Below, piece after piece: positions 25,694 to 35,673 of a stretch of DNA of 64,000 bases. Made by a program: the position numbers and the translations under genes. A model generated the notes under the pieces. The model had not been told where the DNA came from and searched no databases. It saw only the letters and a program-made list of their open reading frames with translations. Position 1 is the stretch's first letter. Each line of letters starts with the position of its first letter. Source of the DNA: Hominifimenecus microfluidus (GTDB lineage: Bacteria > Bacillota > Clostridia > Lachnospirales > Lachnospiraceae). The stretch spans positions 1-64,000 of the forward strand of contig JAJEQR010000010.1 in assembly GCA_020687485.1 (NCBI GenBank), written 5' to 3'.

Positions 25694-26251
25694 ATGAGAA
25701 ACCTGAAAATAGTAAAAAATGCCTACAGCATCATGACGGTGTGTCTGATTCTTGTGGGCGCAATCCTTTTATTCTGGCCGCAGATGGGACTGGATATGAT
25801 CTGTAAGATCTACGGAATCTTCCTTGTCATCTACGGAATCGCGAAGCTCTCAGGATACTTTGCCAGAGATCTCTTCCAGCTGGCGTTTCAGTTTGATCTG
25901 GCGCTGGGAATCGCATCTTTGATTTTCGGATTTGTGATGATCTTCCGAACCGGATATGCGATAGAATTCCTGGCAGGACTGATCGGCGTGTTCATGTTGA
26001 TCGACGCCGTATTTAAGATCCAGACCGCAATCGAAGCCAACCGCTTCGGAATCGAGCGGTGGTGGATGATCCTGGTAATCGCGCTGATCGTAGCCATAAT
26101 CGGAGTCCTGCTGCTGATCCAGCCATTTCGGGCAACCGGCGTAATCACAAGGCTGATCGGTCTGAACCTCTGCCTGGATGGAATCCTGAACTTGTACGTC
26201 GTGCAGAGTACAGTAAAAACGATCCGCAGAGACCATGACTGGGATATCTGA
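25694..26251 (+). CDS. DUF308 (HdeD-like) membrane protein
   Basis: The 185-residue protein is built of about six hydrophobic helices in pairs: SIMTVCLILVGAILLFWP, IYGIFLVIYGIAKLSGYF, LALGIASLIFGFVMIF, FLAGLIGVFMLIDAVFKI, WMILVIALIVAIIGVLLLI and LIGLNLCLDGILNLYV. The repeated L-x-G...I-Y/D pattern is that of DUF308/HdeD proteins, whose function in Clostridia is not established. The ATG at 25694 has GGGAGGCG upstream. Confidence 0.8.
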   Translation: MRNLKIVKNAYSIMTVCLILVGAILLFWPQMGLDMICKIYGIFLVIYGIAKLSGYFARDLFQLAFQFDLALGIASLIFGFVMIFRTGYAIEFLAGLIGVFMLIDAVFKIQTAIEANRFGIERWWMILVIALIVAIIGVLLLIQPFRATGVITRLIGLNLCLDGILNLYVVQSTVKTIRRDHDWDI

Positions 26252-26352
26252 GCGAAGCTGATTCGTGAGGCGAAAAAGAATAGGAACACGAAAATTACAC
26301 AGAATAAAATCAAAAAGAAAAACGATAAAACGAAAGAAAGGCGGAACTTGTT

Positions 26353-28323
26353 ATGAAGAAGAAAGCGTTAAAAGCAGGTGTGGCTTCTGTTCTTGCACTG
26401 GGAGCAGGCGTAGCGGCAATAAATGCAAGAAAGAATTATAAGGCAGAGAAGGTACAGGTAAAGAAGCATCAGGAAGAGGAGCTGGCGAACTTCCGCAATA
26501 CGGAACGCGGAACGAATGAGAAGAACAGCAAGGGCATTTACTATAGCAACGGTAACTACGAAGCATTTGCCAGACCGGAGAAGCCGGAAGGCATCGAGAA
26601 CAAGTCGGCATATCTGGTCGGCAGCGGTCTTGCTTCCCTGGCAGCGGCCTGTTTCCTGGTGAGAGATGCGCAGATGCCCGGCAAGAACATCCATATCCTG
26701 GAAGCAATGGATATCGCCGGCGGTGCCTGTGACGGCATCAATGATCCGACCAGAGGATATGTGATGAGAGGCGGACGTGAGATGGAGAATCATTTTGAGT
26801 GCCTGTGGGATTTGTTCCGCAGCATTCCTTCCCTGGAGACAGAGGGCGCATCCGTTCTGGACGAGTATTATTGGCTGAACAAGCACGATCCGAACTACTC
26901 TCTGTGCCGTGCAACCGAGAACCGCGGTCAGGATGCTCATACCGATGGCAAGTTCGGACTGAGCCAGAAAGGTTGCATGGAGATCATGAAGCTGTTCTTT
27001 ACAAAGGACGAGGATCTGTACGACAAGAAGATTGAAGATTTCTTCGATGACGAAGTATTCAATTCCAATTTCTGGCTGTACTGGCGCACAATGTTCGCAT
27101 TCGAAAACTGGCACAGCGCGCTGGAGATGAAGCTCTACATTCAGAGATTCATCCATCATATCGGCGGCCTGCCGGACTTCTCCGCGCTGAAGTTCACGAA
27201 GTACAATCAGTATGAATCCCTGATTCTTCCGATGGTAAAATATCTGGAGGCAGCGGGTGTTACCTTCCAGTACAATACGGAAGTAACGAACGTATTATTT
27301 GAGATTAACGGCGGTAAGAAGGTTGCGACCGCCATCGAGTGCAAGGTAAACGGACAGCAGGAGACCATTCCGCTGACCGAGAATGATCTGGTATTCGTTA
27401 CCAACGGCAGCTGCACCGAAGGTACGATCTACGGCGATCATCATCATGCGCCGGTTGGCGATGCCGAAGTCAGAACCAGCGGCTGCTGGAGCCTGTGGAA
27501 GAACATCGCGAAGCAGGATGAAGCTTTCGGTCATCCCGAAAAGTTCTGCTCCGATATTTCCCGTTCGAACTGGGAGTCTGCAACGGTTACGACCTCGGAT
27601 GAGAAGATTATCTCTTATATCAAGAACATCTGCAAGAGAGATCCCAGAACCGGCCGCGTGGTTACCGGCGGTATCGTAAGCTGCAAGGATTCCAGCTGGC
27701 TGTTAAGCTGGACGATCAACCGTCAGGGGCAGTTCAAGGAGCAGAAGAAGGAAGAAGTTTGCGTATGGGTATACAGCCTGTTCACGGATGTACCCGGTGA
27801 TTATGTGAAGAAGCCCATGAAGGAGTGTACCGGTAAGGAGATCACCGCTGAATGGTTGTATCATCTGGGTGTGCCGGAAGCTGAGATCGAAGAGCTGGCG
27901 GAGAACCATACGAACTGTACGCCAACCATGATGCCTTATATCACCGCATTCTTCATGCCGAGAAGAAAGGGCGATCGTCCCGATGTTATCCCGGATGGCT
28001 GCGTAAACGCCGCATTCCTGGGACAGTTCGCTGAGACACCCAGAGATACTATCTTCACAACGGAATATTCTGTTCGTACCGCAATGGAAGCTGTCTATGG
28101 ACTGTGTGCCGTTGACCGTGGCGTACCGGAAGTATGGGGCAGTGTATACGATGTGCGCGCACTCCTCGACAGCAGCGTAAAGCTGATGGATGGCAAGTCT
28201 CCACTGGAGATCGACCTGCCCGCACCGCTTAACGCCATCAAGAAAGGCATCATCAAGGCCATCAAGGGAACGGATATCGAGAAGGTATTAAGAGACCATA
28301 ACGTACTGAAGGATTATATGTAA
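26353..28323 (+). CDS. ohyA: Oleate hydratase (myosin-cross-reactive antigen family)
   Basis: The 656-residue flavoenzyme should hydrate cis-9 unsaturated fatty acids to 10-hydroxy acids. The FAD-binding motif is [19 protein letters not shown] at about residue 85, followed by [17 protein letters not shown]. Family blocks [52 protein letters not shown] (in two parts) and [12 protein letters not shown] are clear. Unusually, the first 40 residues begin [19 protein letters not shown], a positively charged start with a short hydrophobic stretch resembling a membrane anchor or signal. Monocistronic, with a terminator 30 bp downstream. Confidence 0.95.
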   Translation: MKKKALKAGVASVLALGAGVAAINARKNYKAEKVQVKKHQEEELANFRNTERGTNEKNSKGIYYSNGNYEAFARPEKPEGIENKSAYLVGSGLASLAAACFLVRDAQMPGKNIHILEAMDIAGGACDGINDPTRGYVMRGGREMENHFECLWDLFRSIPSLETEGASVLDEYYWLNKHDPNYSLCRATENRGQDAHTDGKFGLSQKGCMEIMKLFFTKDEDLYDKKIEDFFDDEVFNSNFWLYWRTMFAFENWHSALEMKLYIQRFIHHIGGLPDFSALKFTKYNQYESLILPMVKYLEAAGVTFQYNTEVTNVLFEINGGKKVATAIECKVNGQQETIPLTENDLVFVTNGSCTEGTIYGDHHHAPVGDAEVRTSGCWSLWKNIAKQDEAFGHPEKFCSDISRSNWESATVTTSDEKIISYIKNICKRDPRTGRVVTGGIVSCKDSSWLLSWTINRQGQFKEQKKEEVCVWVYSLFTDVPGDYVKKPMKECTGKEITAEWLYHLGVPEAEIEELAENHTNCTPTMMPYITAFFMPRRKGDRPDVIPDGCVNAAFLGQFAETPRDTIFTTEYSVRTAMEAVYGLCAVDRGVPEVWGSVYDVRALLDSSVKLMDGKSPLEIDLPAPLNAIKKGIIKAIKGTDIEKVLRDHNVLKDYM

Positions 28324-28353
28324 GATCCGGTATTAATAATGTGAAATAATATT

Positions 28354-28390
28354 TACCCCCTTTATCGTTCATCGGTAAAGGGGGTATTTG
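28354..28390. terminator. Bidirectional terminator between ohyA and tenA
   Basis: TACCCCCTTTA at 28354-28364 pairs with TAAAGGGGGTA at 28376-28386. TTTG follows on the plus strand and AATAT on the other side. It sits between convergent genes. Confidence 0.8.
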
Positions 28391-28411
28391 TATATATGTA
28401 ATCTCACTTAT

Positions 28412-29077
28412 TCAGCTTTCGCCCATGGTATAGACCACATCCCAGAAACGCAGGTCAAAAAGGCAGCATTTTTCGAAGATTTCGCAGAGTTTCTGCGTCT
28501 CCTTTTCATCAATGGATACGGCAAGCGTGTCGATCCGATCAATCAGAGCCTGATTGGTCTTCCGGTACTCTTCCGAAACATAGCCTGCGAACCATGAACC
28601 GTAGTTTTCATTTTGGAGGGCGTTCGGATAACGCTTCACCATCTGTTCAGCAATATAGGCATAACTCCAGGAGCAGTTCAAAAGTGTTACAAGTCCTGTC
28701 AGTACATCGCCCATCTGTGCTTCGCAGATCATGTAGTGCGTGTAGGCGCTGATGTCAATATGAGCGTGTGCGCTGCGGATTTCTTCTTCTGTGATGCCGA
28801 GGCGCTTCATATAGGGAATATGTGTGCGGAATGTCTCATCGATCGTACCTGCTAACTCCCCGCTCAGAAAACGAATCTGTTCGAAATCATCGGCTTTCGG
28901 AATGATTGCAGCAAAGATCTTCACATAATCCCTGAGATAAAGATAATCCTGCAACATATAATACCGGAACTTTTCCTGCGGCAGCGTGCCGTCCGCCATC
29001 TGTGTCACAAATGGATGGCAGAGATAGCGCGGCCAGATTTTTTCTGCGTGCTCGTAAATCCTCTCTGAAAGCTTCAC
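28412..29077 (-). CDS. tenA: Thiaminase II / aminopyrimidine aminohydrolase (TenA)
   Basis: From the GTG at 29077 (with GGAG 6 nt upstream) the protein has 221 residues, the normal TenA length; a longer open frame upstream is probably not used. Family motifs are HPFVTQMADGTLPQEKFRYYMLQDYLYL, here given as two overlapping parts of the N-terminal helix bundle, then TIDETFRTHIPYMKRLGI, YTHYMICEAQMGD, and the nucleophile cysteine in LLNCSWSYAYIAE. C-terminal RFWDVVY carries the acidic/aromatic end helix. It salvages the pyrimidine part of thiamin. The SAM methyltransferase gene lies 31 bp upstream, suggesting co-transcription. Confidence 0.92.
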   Translation of the reverse strand: MKLSERIYEHAEKIWPRYLCHPFVTQMADGTLPQEKFRYYMLQDYLYLRDYVKIFAAIIPKADDFEQIRFLSGELAGTIDETFRTHIPYMKRLGITEEEIRSAHAHIDISAYTHYMICEAQMGDVLTGLVTLLNCSWSYAYIAEQMVKRYPNALQNENYGSWFAGYVSEEYRKTNQALIDRIDTLAVSIDEKETQKLCEIFEKCCLFDLRFWDVVYTMGES

Positions 29078-29108
29078 AATATTCTCCTTATTCTGTCTTT
29101 CGCTTGCT

Positions 29109-29804
29109 TTATTTATGGGCGACAATGGCAACATAACCGCCGCTCTGGTATCCGGGAACAACGTCCTCCACATCCTCGTTGGTGTACATCGGATTCTTCA
29201 GAAGCGTCTGGTAAAAATCAAAATCATGGAAGCCGAGCGCCTTCAGCACATCGATCTTCTCTTCCGTGGAATGCCATACGCCTGCACAGCATAACTCCAG
29301 AGGATAGGGCAGTTCCGGCATAACACCGTTCAGAGAAGGGTGATCGAATGTACCTGCCTCTTTCGCAAGAAGATACATAAAACCGAATGCGCTTTCCTTG
29401 GGAACGTCCAGAGAGATGAATTTTCCGTTCGGCTTCAGCGCCTTTTTGCAAACGTCGAATGCAAGGGTCAGATCTTCCATGTAGCTGGAGCTTCCGTTCA
29501 GATAGATCACATCATAGGCATTCTCTTCCAGTTCAGCATCTTCAATCGCGCCGAACGCGATTACATTAATGCCGCGCTTCTGTGCGATGGCGCCCATGTC
29601 GCGCGAAGGTTCGATGCCCTCGATGCCGTTGGCATCGATCATGCTCTCGAACAGACCGCTGCCGCAGCCGACAGAAAGCACACGCTTGCCGGAAATATCG
29701 CCGAGCGCCTTCTGAAACAGGCGAAGTTCACTCTGGAACAGGTTATCATTTGTCATAAACCAGGCATCATATTGTGCCGCATAGCCATCAAATTTGGGTT
29801 TCAT
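29109..29804 (-). CDS. Class I SAM-dependent methyltransferase
   Basis: SAM-binding motif I is VLSVGCGSGLFESM near residue 42; EGIEPSRDMG follows as motif II and AYDVIYLNGSSSYMED as the motif IV region. The 231-residue size and fold fit small-molecule methyltransferases of the UbiE/type 11 group. The substrate is unknown. AAAGGAG lies upstream of the ATG. It precedes tenA on the same strand. Confidence 0.83.
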   Translation of the reverse strand: MKPKFDGYAAQYDAWFMTNDNLFQSELRLFQKALGDISGKRVLSVGCGSGLFESMIDANGIEGIEPSRDMGAIAQKRGINVIAFGAIEDAELEENAYDVIYLNGSSSYMEDLTLAFDVCKKALKPNGKFISLDVPKESAFGFMYLLAKEAGTFDHPSLNGVMPELPYPLELCCAGVWHSTEEKIDVLKALGFHDFDFYQTLLKNPMYTNEDVEDVVPGYQSGGYVAIVAHK

Positions 29805-29899
29805 TTGTCTGAGGCTCCTTTCAGATAAAACAGTATTATACGTTCAGTTTAAATGTAATAACGATTACTGTCAAGCAAATGTAAGACTAAAGATACCTC

Positions 29900-29928
29900 T
29901 TGAGCTGGGTGGAAAACTGTGGTAAAAT
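29900..29928 (+). promoter_or_regulatory. Promoter of the DUF6282-permease operon
   Basis: TTGAGC at 29900-29905 and TAAAAT at 29923-29928 have a 17-bp spacer; the ATG is about 50 bp downstream. Confidence 0.6.
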
Positions 29929-29979
29929 CCAGATGTTAACGGGAACAAAAGATTGCAGAATAAGTAAAGAAAGGAAATC

Positions 29980-30864
29980 ATGAGAGAAATACAGGACTTA
30001 TTGCAGGGAGCAATCGATATGCACGTACATTCCTGGCCGGATGTCAGTCTGGCACATCCACAGCACCGGACCAATGACGATGTGATCCGCCAGTGCCGCG
30101 AAGCTGGTATGCAGGGAATTGTACTCAAAACACATGGCTGGCCCGCGGCAAGCCTGGCTCATCAGCTGAACAGCGAGCATGAAGACTTTAACGTATACGC
30201 CAGCGCAACCCTGAATACAATGGCGGGTGGCCCTCATCCCTGGGTTGTGGAGACGGCCATCGGTATGGGCTGCCGCATGATCTGGCTGCCCACGATTAGC
30301 GCAAAGAGCGATCATGACAGCCACGGATTCAGCGTATCCATGGAAAAATATATTCCCCGTATTCATAACCTGAAGGATGAGGATTACTACTGGCTTCTGG
30401 ATGAGAACGGGAACCTGAAGGACGAAATCAAGGAGTGCGTGGCGCTTTGCCGTGATTACGATATCGTACTCGGTACCGGTCATATCAGCGCGGAGGAGAG
30501 CATGGCAGTTGGCCGCTTTGCCGCAGAGATCGGATACCATAAGGTATGTCTGACTCATCCGCGAAGCCATTGCTGCTACAACACTTTCGAGCAGATTCAG
30601 GCGTTCGCGCAGATGGGACATTTCGTGGAGTTCTGCGCGCTGAATGTAGCGCCGCTGCATTCCTCCATGACGATTGCGGATATCTGCCGCATTATCGAGG
30701 AGGCGGGAGCCGATCATTGCTACCTGTCCACCGATCATTTCTTCGACTGGACGCCCTCCATTCCCCAGCAGATCTATCAGGTACTCGGCTGCCTGCTGGA
30801 AGCCGGTGTGGACTATGAGAAGCTGCAGACAATAATGCAGAATCCCCACCGCTTACTAGATTAG
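29980..30864 (+). CDS. DUF6282-family, amidohydrolase-like metal hydrolase
   Basis: The 294-residue protein begins with an HxH metal motif (GAIDMHVHSWPD) and has further conserved histidines in VLKTHGWPAASLAHQL, LGTGHISAEES and CLTHPRSHCC, plus a late aspartate in LSTDHFFDWTP. This is the metal-site order of amidohydrolase/PHP-like TIM-barrel enzymes. It lies 43 bp upstream of a nucleobase permease, which suggests hydrolysis of a purine- or pyrimidine-derived ring. The substrate is an inference from the neighbour only. Confidence 0.78.
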   Translation: MREIQDLLQGAIDMHVHSWPDVSLAHPQHRTNDDVIRQCREAGMQGIVLKTHGWPAASLAHQLNSEHEDFNVYASATLNTMAGGPHPWVVETAIGMGCRMIWLPTISAKSDHDSHGFSVSMEKYIPRIHNLKDEDYYWLLDENGNLKDEIKECVALCRDYDIVLGTGHISAEESMAVGRFAAEIGYHKVCLTHPRSHCCYNTFEQIQAFAQMGHFVEFCALNVAPLHSSMTIADICRIIEEAGADHCYLSTDHFFDWTPSIPQQIYQVLGCLLEAGVDYEKLQTIMQNPHRLLD

Positions 30865-30907
30865 ACCACTCAATATCAATCTATATACATATGAGGAGGA
30901 AGAGAAA

Positions 30908-32317
30908 GTGGAGAACAAGAAAAACTACACAAGCCCCTATGACCTGGACGGAAAGATCCCGTTCGGTCAGGCGCTGGCCCTGGGATTGCAGCATGTCCTG
31001 GCGATGTTCGTCGGGAACCTGACGCCGATCCTGCTGATTACGGGCCCGCTATACTGTGATCTGGAGCACGGAATTCAGATCGCCATCATCCAGAATGCCA
31101 TGCTCATAGCCGGACTTGTCACACTGGTACAGCTTTTTACTATCGGACCGGTTGGCGCGAAGCTGCCGATTGTCATGGGAACCAGTTCCGGTTTCATCGG
31201 AGTTGCACAGAGCATCAGTCAGATCATGGGCGGCGGCGTCCTGGCCTATGGCGCGCTGATGGGGGCGAGCCTGATCGGCGGACTTTTCGAATGTGTACTC
31301 GGCTTCTGTATCAAGCCGCTTCGGCGTTTCTTCCCTTCCGTAGTTACCGGAACGGTGGTTATGTCGATCGGTCTCTCGCTGATCGCTGTCGGAATCAATT
31401 CTTTCGGCGGTGGCAATACCAATGGAGATTTCGGCTCTCTACCGAATCTTTTCGTGGGTACGGTAGTGCTGGTGGTTATTATCCTGCTGAAGCACTTTAC
31501 GAAGGGGATTACCAGCACGGCGTCGATCCTGTTCGGTATCATCATCGGATATATTCTCTGTGCGGTGATGGCATTGATTTTGCCGACTACCTATACGATG
31601 ATCGATGCAAAGACAGGGGAAGAAGTTATAAAGACCTGCTCCTGGGTGCTGAACTGGGACAGCGTCGCTTCCGCCGGATGGTTCGCGGTTCCGAATCTGA
31701 TGCCGGTCCATATGGTGTTTGATCTGCGGGCGATTCTGCCGATGATTATCATGTTCATCGTAACAGCAGTTGAGACGATCGGCGATACAGCAGGCGTGAC
31801 GGAAGGCGGTCTCGGAAGAAATGCGACAGATTCTGAGCTGGTGGGTTCTGTTACGGCGGATGGACTTGGTTCTGCTGTGGCCAGCTTCTTCGGCGTATTA
31901 CCGAACACTTCCTTTAGTCAGAATGTCGGTCTGGTCGGTATGACGAAGATCGTGAACCGTTATGCCATCTCTCTGGGGGCGGTATTCCTGATCCTGTGCG
32001 GCTTCTTCCCGAAGCTGGCGGCACTGATCCGCATGATGCCGCAGTCCGTTCTGGGTGGAGCAGCGGTTATGATGTTCGCGTCCATCGTAGTCAGCGGTAT
32101 GAAGCTGGTAACGCAAGACGGTGTTGATAACCGTGTGGTTACTATCGTATCTGTTGCGATCGGCCTCGGTTACGGTCTTGGTGCGAACTCCAGTGTGCTG
32201 CAGTTCATGCCGCAGGCAGTACAGCTGATCTTCGGCGGTTCCGGTATCGTACCGGCAGCGCTGGTGGCGATCGTGCTGAATGTTGTGATTCCGAAAGAGG
32301 AAAAAGAGAAGAAGTAA
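30908..32317 (+). CDS. NCS2-family xanthine/uracil permease
   Basis: The 469-residue transporter has about 12 to 14 hydrophobic segments. Motifs are LALGLQHVLAMFVGNLTPIL, the LPIVMGTSSGFIG segment, and the family signature with TAVETIGDTAGVTEGG and SFFGVLPNTSFSQNVGLV. The Q/E and N-S-F-S-Q-N residues fit purine (xanthine/urate) rather than uracil carriers, with moderate certainty. The start is a GTG with GAGGAGGAAG upstream. It is the second gene of a two-gene operon with the DUF6282 hydrolase. Confidence 0.9.
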   Translation: MENKKNYTSPYDLDGKIPFGQALALGLQHVLAMFVGNLTPILLITGPLYCDLEHGIQIAIIQNAMLIAGLVTLVQLFTIGPVGAKLPIVMGTSSGFIGVAQSISQIMGGGVLAYGALMGASLIGGLFECVLGFCIKPLRRFFPSVVTGTVVMSIGLSLIAVGINSFGGGNTNGDFGSLPNLFVGTVVLVVIILLKHFTKGITSTASILFGIIIGYILCAVMALILPTTYTMIDAKTGEEVIKTCSWVLNWDSVASAGWFAVPNLMPVHMVFDLRAILPMIIMFIVTAVETIGDTAGVTEGGLGRNATDSELVGSVTADGLGSAVASFFGVLPNTSFSQNVGLVGMTKIVNRYAISLGAVFLILCGFFPKLAALIRMMPQSVLGGAAVMMFASIVVSGMKLVTQDGVDNRVVTIVSVAIGLGYGLGANSSVLQFMPQAVQLIFGGSGIVPAALVAIVLNVVIPKEEKEKK

Positions 32318-32321
32318 TTTA

Positions 32322-32347
32322 GAAAGGCTCCTGAGGGGGCCTTTTCT
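32322..32347 (+). terminator. Terminator after the NCS2 permease
   Basis: AAGGCTCC pairs with GGGGGCCTT through G-T wobble around a short loop, followed by TTCTT. Confidence 0.65.
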
Positions 32348-32384
32348 TATGTCTGAATTTAAAGAAGAATTTTCTCAACAGCAC

Positions 32385-32434
32385 TTGACAAATACCCTGT
32401 AGGGGTATATTATAAAAATACCCTACGGGGGTAT
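32385..32434 (+). promoter_or_regulatory. csoR promoter with two CsoR operators
   Basis: TTGACA at 32385-32390 and TATTAT at 32408-32413 are 17 bp apart. The spacer holds ATACCCTGTAGGGGTAT (32392-32408) and a second copy ATACCCTACGGGGGTAT lies at 32418-32434, centres 26 bp apart. Both match the TACCC...GGGTA pattern of copper-responsive CsoR sites, so copper should derepress the block. Confidence 0.88.
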
Positions 32435-32454
32435 ATGACAGGAGGAAGAATTGT

Positions 32455-32772
32455 ATGGAAGAAAACCAGAAGCCGTCCTGCAGCTGCTGCAGCGGGAAGA
32501 AGACCCTGCGGGAAGAGGAAGAAAAGAAGAAGCTGCTTAACCGTCTGAAGCGAATAGAAGGGCAGATTCGCGGTATCCAGTCCATGCTGGAGAAGGATTC
32601 CTACTGCAACGATATCCTGACTCAGTCGGCGGCTGTCAGCGCCGCGCTGAACAGTTTCAATAAGGAGCTGCTTTCCAGTCATATTCATACCTGCGTTGCC
32701 AGAGATATCCGCGAAGGCAGGGATGAGGTGATCGATGAGCTTATGGTCACGATTCAGAAGCTGATGCGCTGA
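32455..32772 (+). CDS. csoR: Copper-sensing repressor CsoR
   Basis: The 105-residue all-helical protein belongs to the CsoR/RcnR family (DUF156). RLKRIEGQIRGIQSML is the DNA-binding helix. The copper ligands are the cysteine in DSYCNDILTQ and the histidine and cysteine in SSHIHTCVA, the C-H-C set of true CsoR. An extra Cys-rich N-terminus (PSCSCCSGKK) is present. Operators overlap its promoter and copA follows on the same strand, so it should repress copper efflux until Cu(I) binds. Confidence 0.93.
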   Translation: MEENQKPSCSCCSGKKTLREEEEKKKLLNRLKRIEGQIRGIQSMLEKDSYCNDILTQSAAVSAALNSFNKELLSSHIHTCVARDIREGRDEVIDELMVTIQKLMR

Positions 32773-32900
32773 TGGAATTGCGAATAGCAGATTGCTTTTC
32801 GGGAATCCTCATATCGTGAGAATATATATCGTGTGACAGAATGTTGTATGAATGGAGTTAAAGCTCTGAATGGTTAGCAGAGTTTATAGAAACATAACGG

Positions 32901-32995
32901 CAGTGGCGAGCGGAGAGAAATCGGTATCCTCCACTGACATGAGGCAAATCACGGTCGAACTATTTTCGACATGTCAGACTCCGTGAAAATACCGA
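32901..32995 (+). ncRNA. Structured csoR-copA spacer with crossing pairings
   Basis: Several complementary blocks lie within 95 nt: CAGTGG (32901-32906) with CCACTG (32931-32936); TCGGTAT (32921-32927) with ATACCGA (32989-32995); CTGACATG (32934-32941) with CATGTCAG (32970-32977); TCACGG (32949-32954) with CCGTGA (32981-32986); and GTCGAA (32954-32959) with TTCGAC (32965-32970). The CTGACATG and TCACGG helices cross, so they form a pseudoknot or are alternatives. The copA ribosome site is 20 bp downstream. No known riboswitch was recognised; a regulatory RNA is an inference. Confidence 0.45.
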
Positions 32996-33024
32996 CTGTG
33001 AGTTGAAACAAAGGAGGGATTACA

Positions 33025-35580
33025 GTGGAACAATATCAGGTTACCGGCATGAGCTGCGCCGCCTGCAGCGCCCGCGTGGAGAAGGCGGTTTCGAAGGTGT
33101 CGGGAGTTACATCCTGCTCCGTTAGTCTGTTGACGAACTCCATGGGAGTCGAAGGCACGGCGGCGCCGCAGGCCATTATCGCTGCCGTGGAGGCGGCCGG
33201 ATACGGCGCATCGAAGAAAGGCGGAGGCGCTGTGCAGACAGCGTCCGCAGACGCAGACGCGCTGAAAGATACGGAGACGCCGCGCCTGAAGAAGCGTCTG
33301 ATCGCGTCGCTCGTATTTCTTATCGTACTTATGTATTTCTCGATGGGACATATGATGTGGGGCTGGCCGCTTCCGTCCTGGTTCGACGGGAATCACATCG
33401 CCATGGGACTGCTGCAGCTGCTTCTTACAGTTGCGGTTATGGTGATCAATCAGAAGTTCTTTATCAATGGCTTTAAGGGCCTGTGGAACCGCTCCCCCAA
33501 CATGGATACGTTGGTGGCGCTCGGTTCCGCCGCCTCCTTTGGCTGGAGTGTAATCGCCCTGTTCTGGATGACGGACGCACAGCTTCACGGGGATGAAGCC
33601 CGCGTGATGGAGCTGATGCACGAGTTCTACTTTGAATCGGCGGCGATGATTCTTACGCTGATTACGGTTGGCAAGATGCTGGAGGCCCGTTCCAAGGGTA
33701 AGACGACAGATGCTCTGAAGGGGCTGATGAAGTTGGCTCCGAAGACGGCGGTTCTCCTTCGGGATGGTGCGGAAGTAACCGTACCGGTCGAGGAGGTTCG
33801 TATCGGCGATCGCTTTATCGTTCGCCCTGGTGAGAGTATTCCGGTGGATGGTGTTGTTCTCTCCGGCAGCAGTGCAGTGAATGAATCCGCGCTGACCGGC
33901 GAGAGTATCCCTGTGGACAAGTCTGAAGGTGATCTTGTCTCGGCGGCGACGATCAATCAGTCCGGCGCGCTGACCTGCGAAGCCTCCCGCGTCGGAGAGG
34001 ACACGACGCTCTCCCAGATTATTAAGATGGTCAGCGATGCGGCGGCGACGAAAGCGCCGATCGCGAAGATCGCGGATCGTGTCTCAGGCGTGTTTGTGCC
34101 GGTGGTTATCAGTATTGCAGTCGTGACGATGATTGTATGGCTTCTGTTTGGAAAGGAATTCTCTTATGCGTTGGCCCGTGGCATTTCGGTGTTGGTAATC
34201 AGCTGTCCGTGCGCACTCGGTCTGGCGACGCCGGTAGCGATTATGGTCGGCAATGGCGTCGGCGCGAAGAACGGCATCCTGTTCAAGACGGCAGTATCAC
34301 AGGAGGAGACCGGTAAAGTACAGGTAGTAGCGCTGGATAAGACCGGAACGATCACGAAGGGCGAACCCCAGGTGACGGATCTCGTACCGGCGGAAGGCTT
34401 TACGGAAGAATCGCTGATGACGGCGGCATTTGCGCTGGAGCAGAAAAGTGAGCATCCGTTGGCAGGTGCAATCGTGCGCTATGCGGGAGAGAAGGGCATG
34501 AAGGCAGAAGAAGTGGAAGATTTTACGGCGCTTCCCGGCAACGGCCTGTCCGCCTCTCTGAATGGAAAGAAGCTAGTGGGTGGATCCCTTCGTTTTATCA
34601 GTGAACAGGCGGCAATCTCCAGTGAAATGAAGCAGCGTGCCGAAGCCCTGGCGGAAGCCGGGAAGACGCCTCTGCTGTTTCTGCAGGAAGGAGTATTTGT
34701 CGGAATTATTGCCGTAGCAGATACGATCAAGGAGGACAGCCCGAAGGCGATCGCTGAGCTTCGCAACATGGGAATTCGTGTGGTTATGCTGACAGGAGAT
34801 AACGAGCGTACGGCAAAGGCGATCGGCGCTCTGGCCGGTGTGGATGATGTCATTGCCGGCGTCCTTCCCGATGGAAAGGAGAGCGTGATCCGCGATTTGA
34901 AGAAGTATGGAAAGGTTGCCATGGTCGGCGATGGCATCAATGATGCGCCTGCGCTGACCCGCGCGGATATCGGTATCGCAATCGGAGCCGGAGCGGACGT
35001 TGCTGTGGATGCTGCGGATGTGGTATTGATGAAGAGTACGCTGGCAGATGTACCGGCGGCCATCCGGTTAAGCCGTTCCGTACTTCGGAATATTCATGAG
35101 AATCTCTTCTGGGCGTTTATTTACAATATCATCGGAATCCCGCTGGCAGCCGGAGCATTCGTCACTTTTGGCCTGACGCTGAATCCGATGTTCGGCGCGG
35201 CGGCGATGAGTTTGTCCAGTTTCTGTGTCGTATCGAATGCGCTTCGCCTGAATTTCTGTGATATCTACAGCACGAAGAGAGATCGGAAAAGAAAGGCGAA
35301 GACATCGGGAGGCAGTGCGGGAGCCGCGGAGGAATCTTTCGCACGCTGCATCTATATCAAAGGCATGATGTGCGGCCATTGCGAGAACCGTGTGAAGACG
35401 GCGCTGGAGGCGCTTCCGCAGGTAGAAAGTGCGGAAGTAAGCCATGAGAAAGGGACGGCGATGGTGACATTGTCTGCCGCAATTGATAATAAAGCTTTGA
35501 AACATGCTGTGGAAGAGCAAGGTTATAAAGTTACGTCTATCAAAGTCCCGGACAGCGGCTGTGCAGATGGGAAAGCCTGA
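33025..35580 (+). CDS. copA: Copper-exporting P1B-type ATPase CopA
   Basis: The 851-residue pump has an N-terminal heavy-metal domain ([15 protein letters not shown]), eight expected membrane helices, the phosphatase TGES motif ([12 protein letters not shown]), the metal-binding CPC in [13 protein letters not shown], the phosphorylated aspartate in [14 protein letters not shown], the [10 protein letters not shown] histidine-proline pair and [10 protein letters not shown]. Unusually it has a second heavy-metal domain at the C-terminus ([16 protein letters not shown]). It should expel Cu(I) across the membrane using ATP. AAAGGAGGG precedes the GTG start. Confidence 0.95.
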   Translation: MEQYQVTGMSCAACSARVEKAVSKVSGVTSCSVSLLTNSMGVEGTAAPQAIIAAVEAAGYGASKKGGGAVQTASADADALKDTETPRLKKRLIASLVFLIVLMYFSMGHMMWGWPLPSWFDGNHIAMGLLQLLLTVAVMVINQKFFINGFKGLWNRSPNMDTLVALGSAASFGWSVIALFWMTDAQLHGDEARVMELMHEFYFESAAMILTLITVGKMLEARSKGKTTDALKGLMKLAPKTAVLLRDGAEVTVPVEEVRIGDRFIVRPGESIPVDGVVLSGSSAVNESALTGESIPVDKSEGDLVSAATINQSGALTCEASRVGEDTTLSQIIKMVSDAAATKAPIAKIADRVSGVFVPVVISIAVVTMIVWLLFGKEFSYALARGISVLVISCPCALGLATPVAIMVGNGVGAKNGILFKTAVSQEETGKVQVVALDKTGTITKGEPQVTDLVPAEGFTEESLMTAAFALEQKSEHPLAGAIVRYAGEKGMKAEEVEDFTALPGNGLSASLNGKKLVGGSLRFISEQAAISSEMKQRAEALAEAGKTPLLFLQEGVFVGIIAVADTIKEDSPKAIAELRNMGIRVVMLTGDNERTAKAIGALAGVDDVIAGVLPDGKESVIRDLKKYGKVAMVGDGINDAPALTRADIGIAIGAGADVAVDAADVVLMKSTLADVPAAIRLSRSVLRNIHENLFWAFIYNIIGIPLAAGAFVTFGLTLNPMFGAAAMSLSSFCVVSNALRLNFCDIYSTKRDRKRKAKTSGGSAGAAEESFARCIYIKGMMCGHCENRVKTALEALPQVESAEVSHEKGTAMVTLSAAIDNKALKHAVEEQGYKVTSIKVPDSGCADGKA

Positions 35581-35673
35581 TTGCACAGATGCACAGACAT
35601 TGGACGAGCTTGTATAAAAATAATGTAACTATTCAGAACCTAATAAGCAGTAACAACAAGGAGGAACAAAAAA

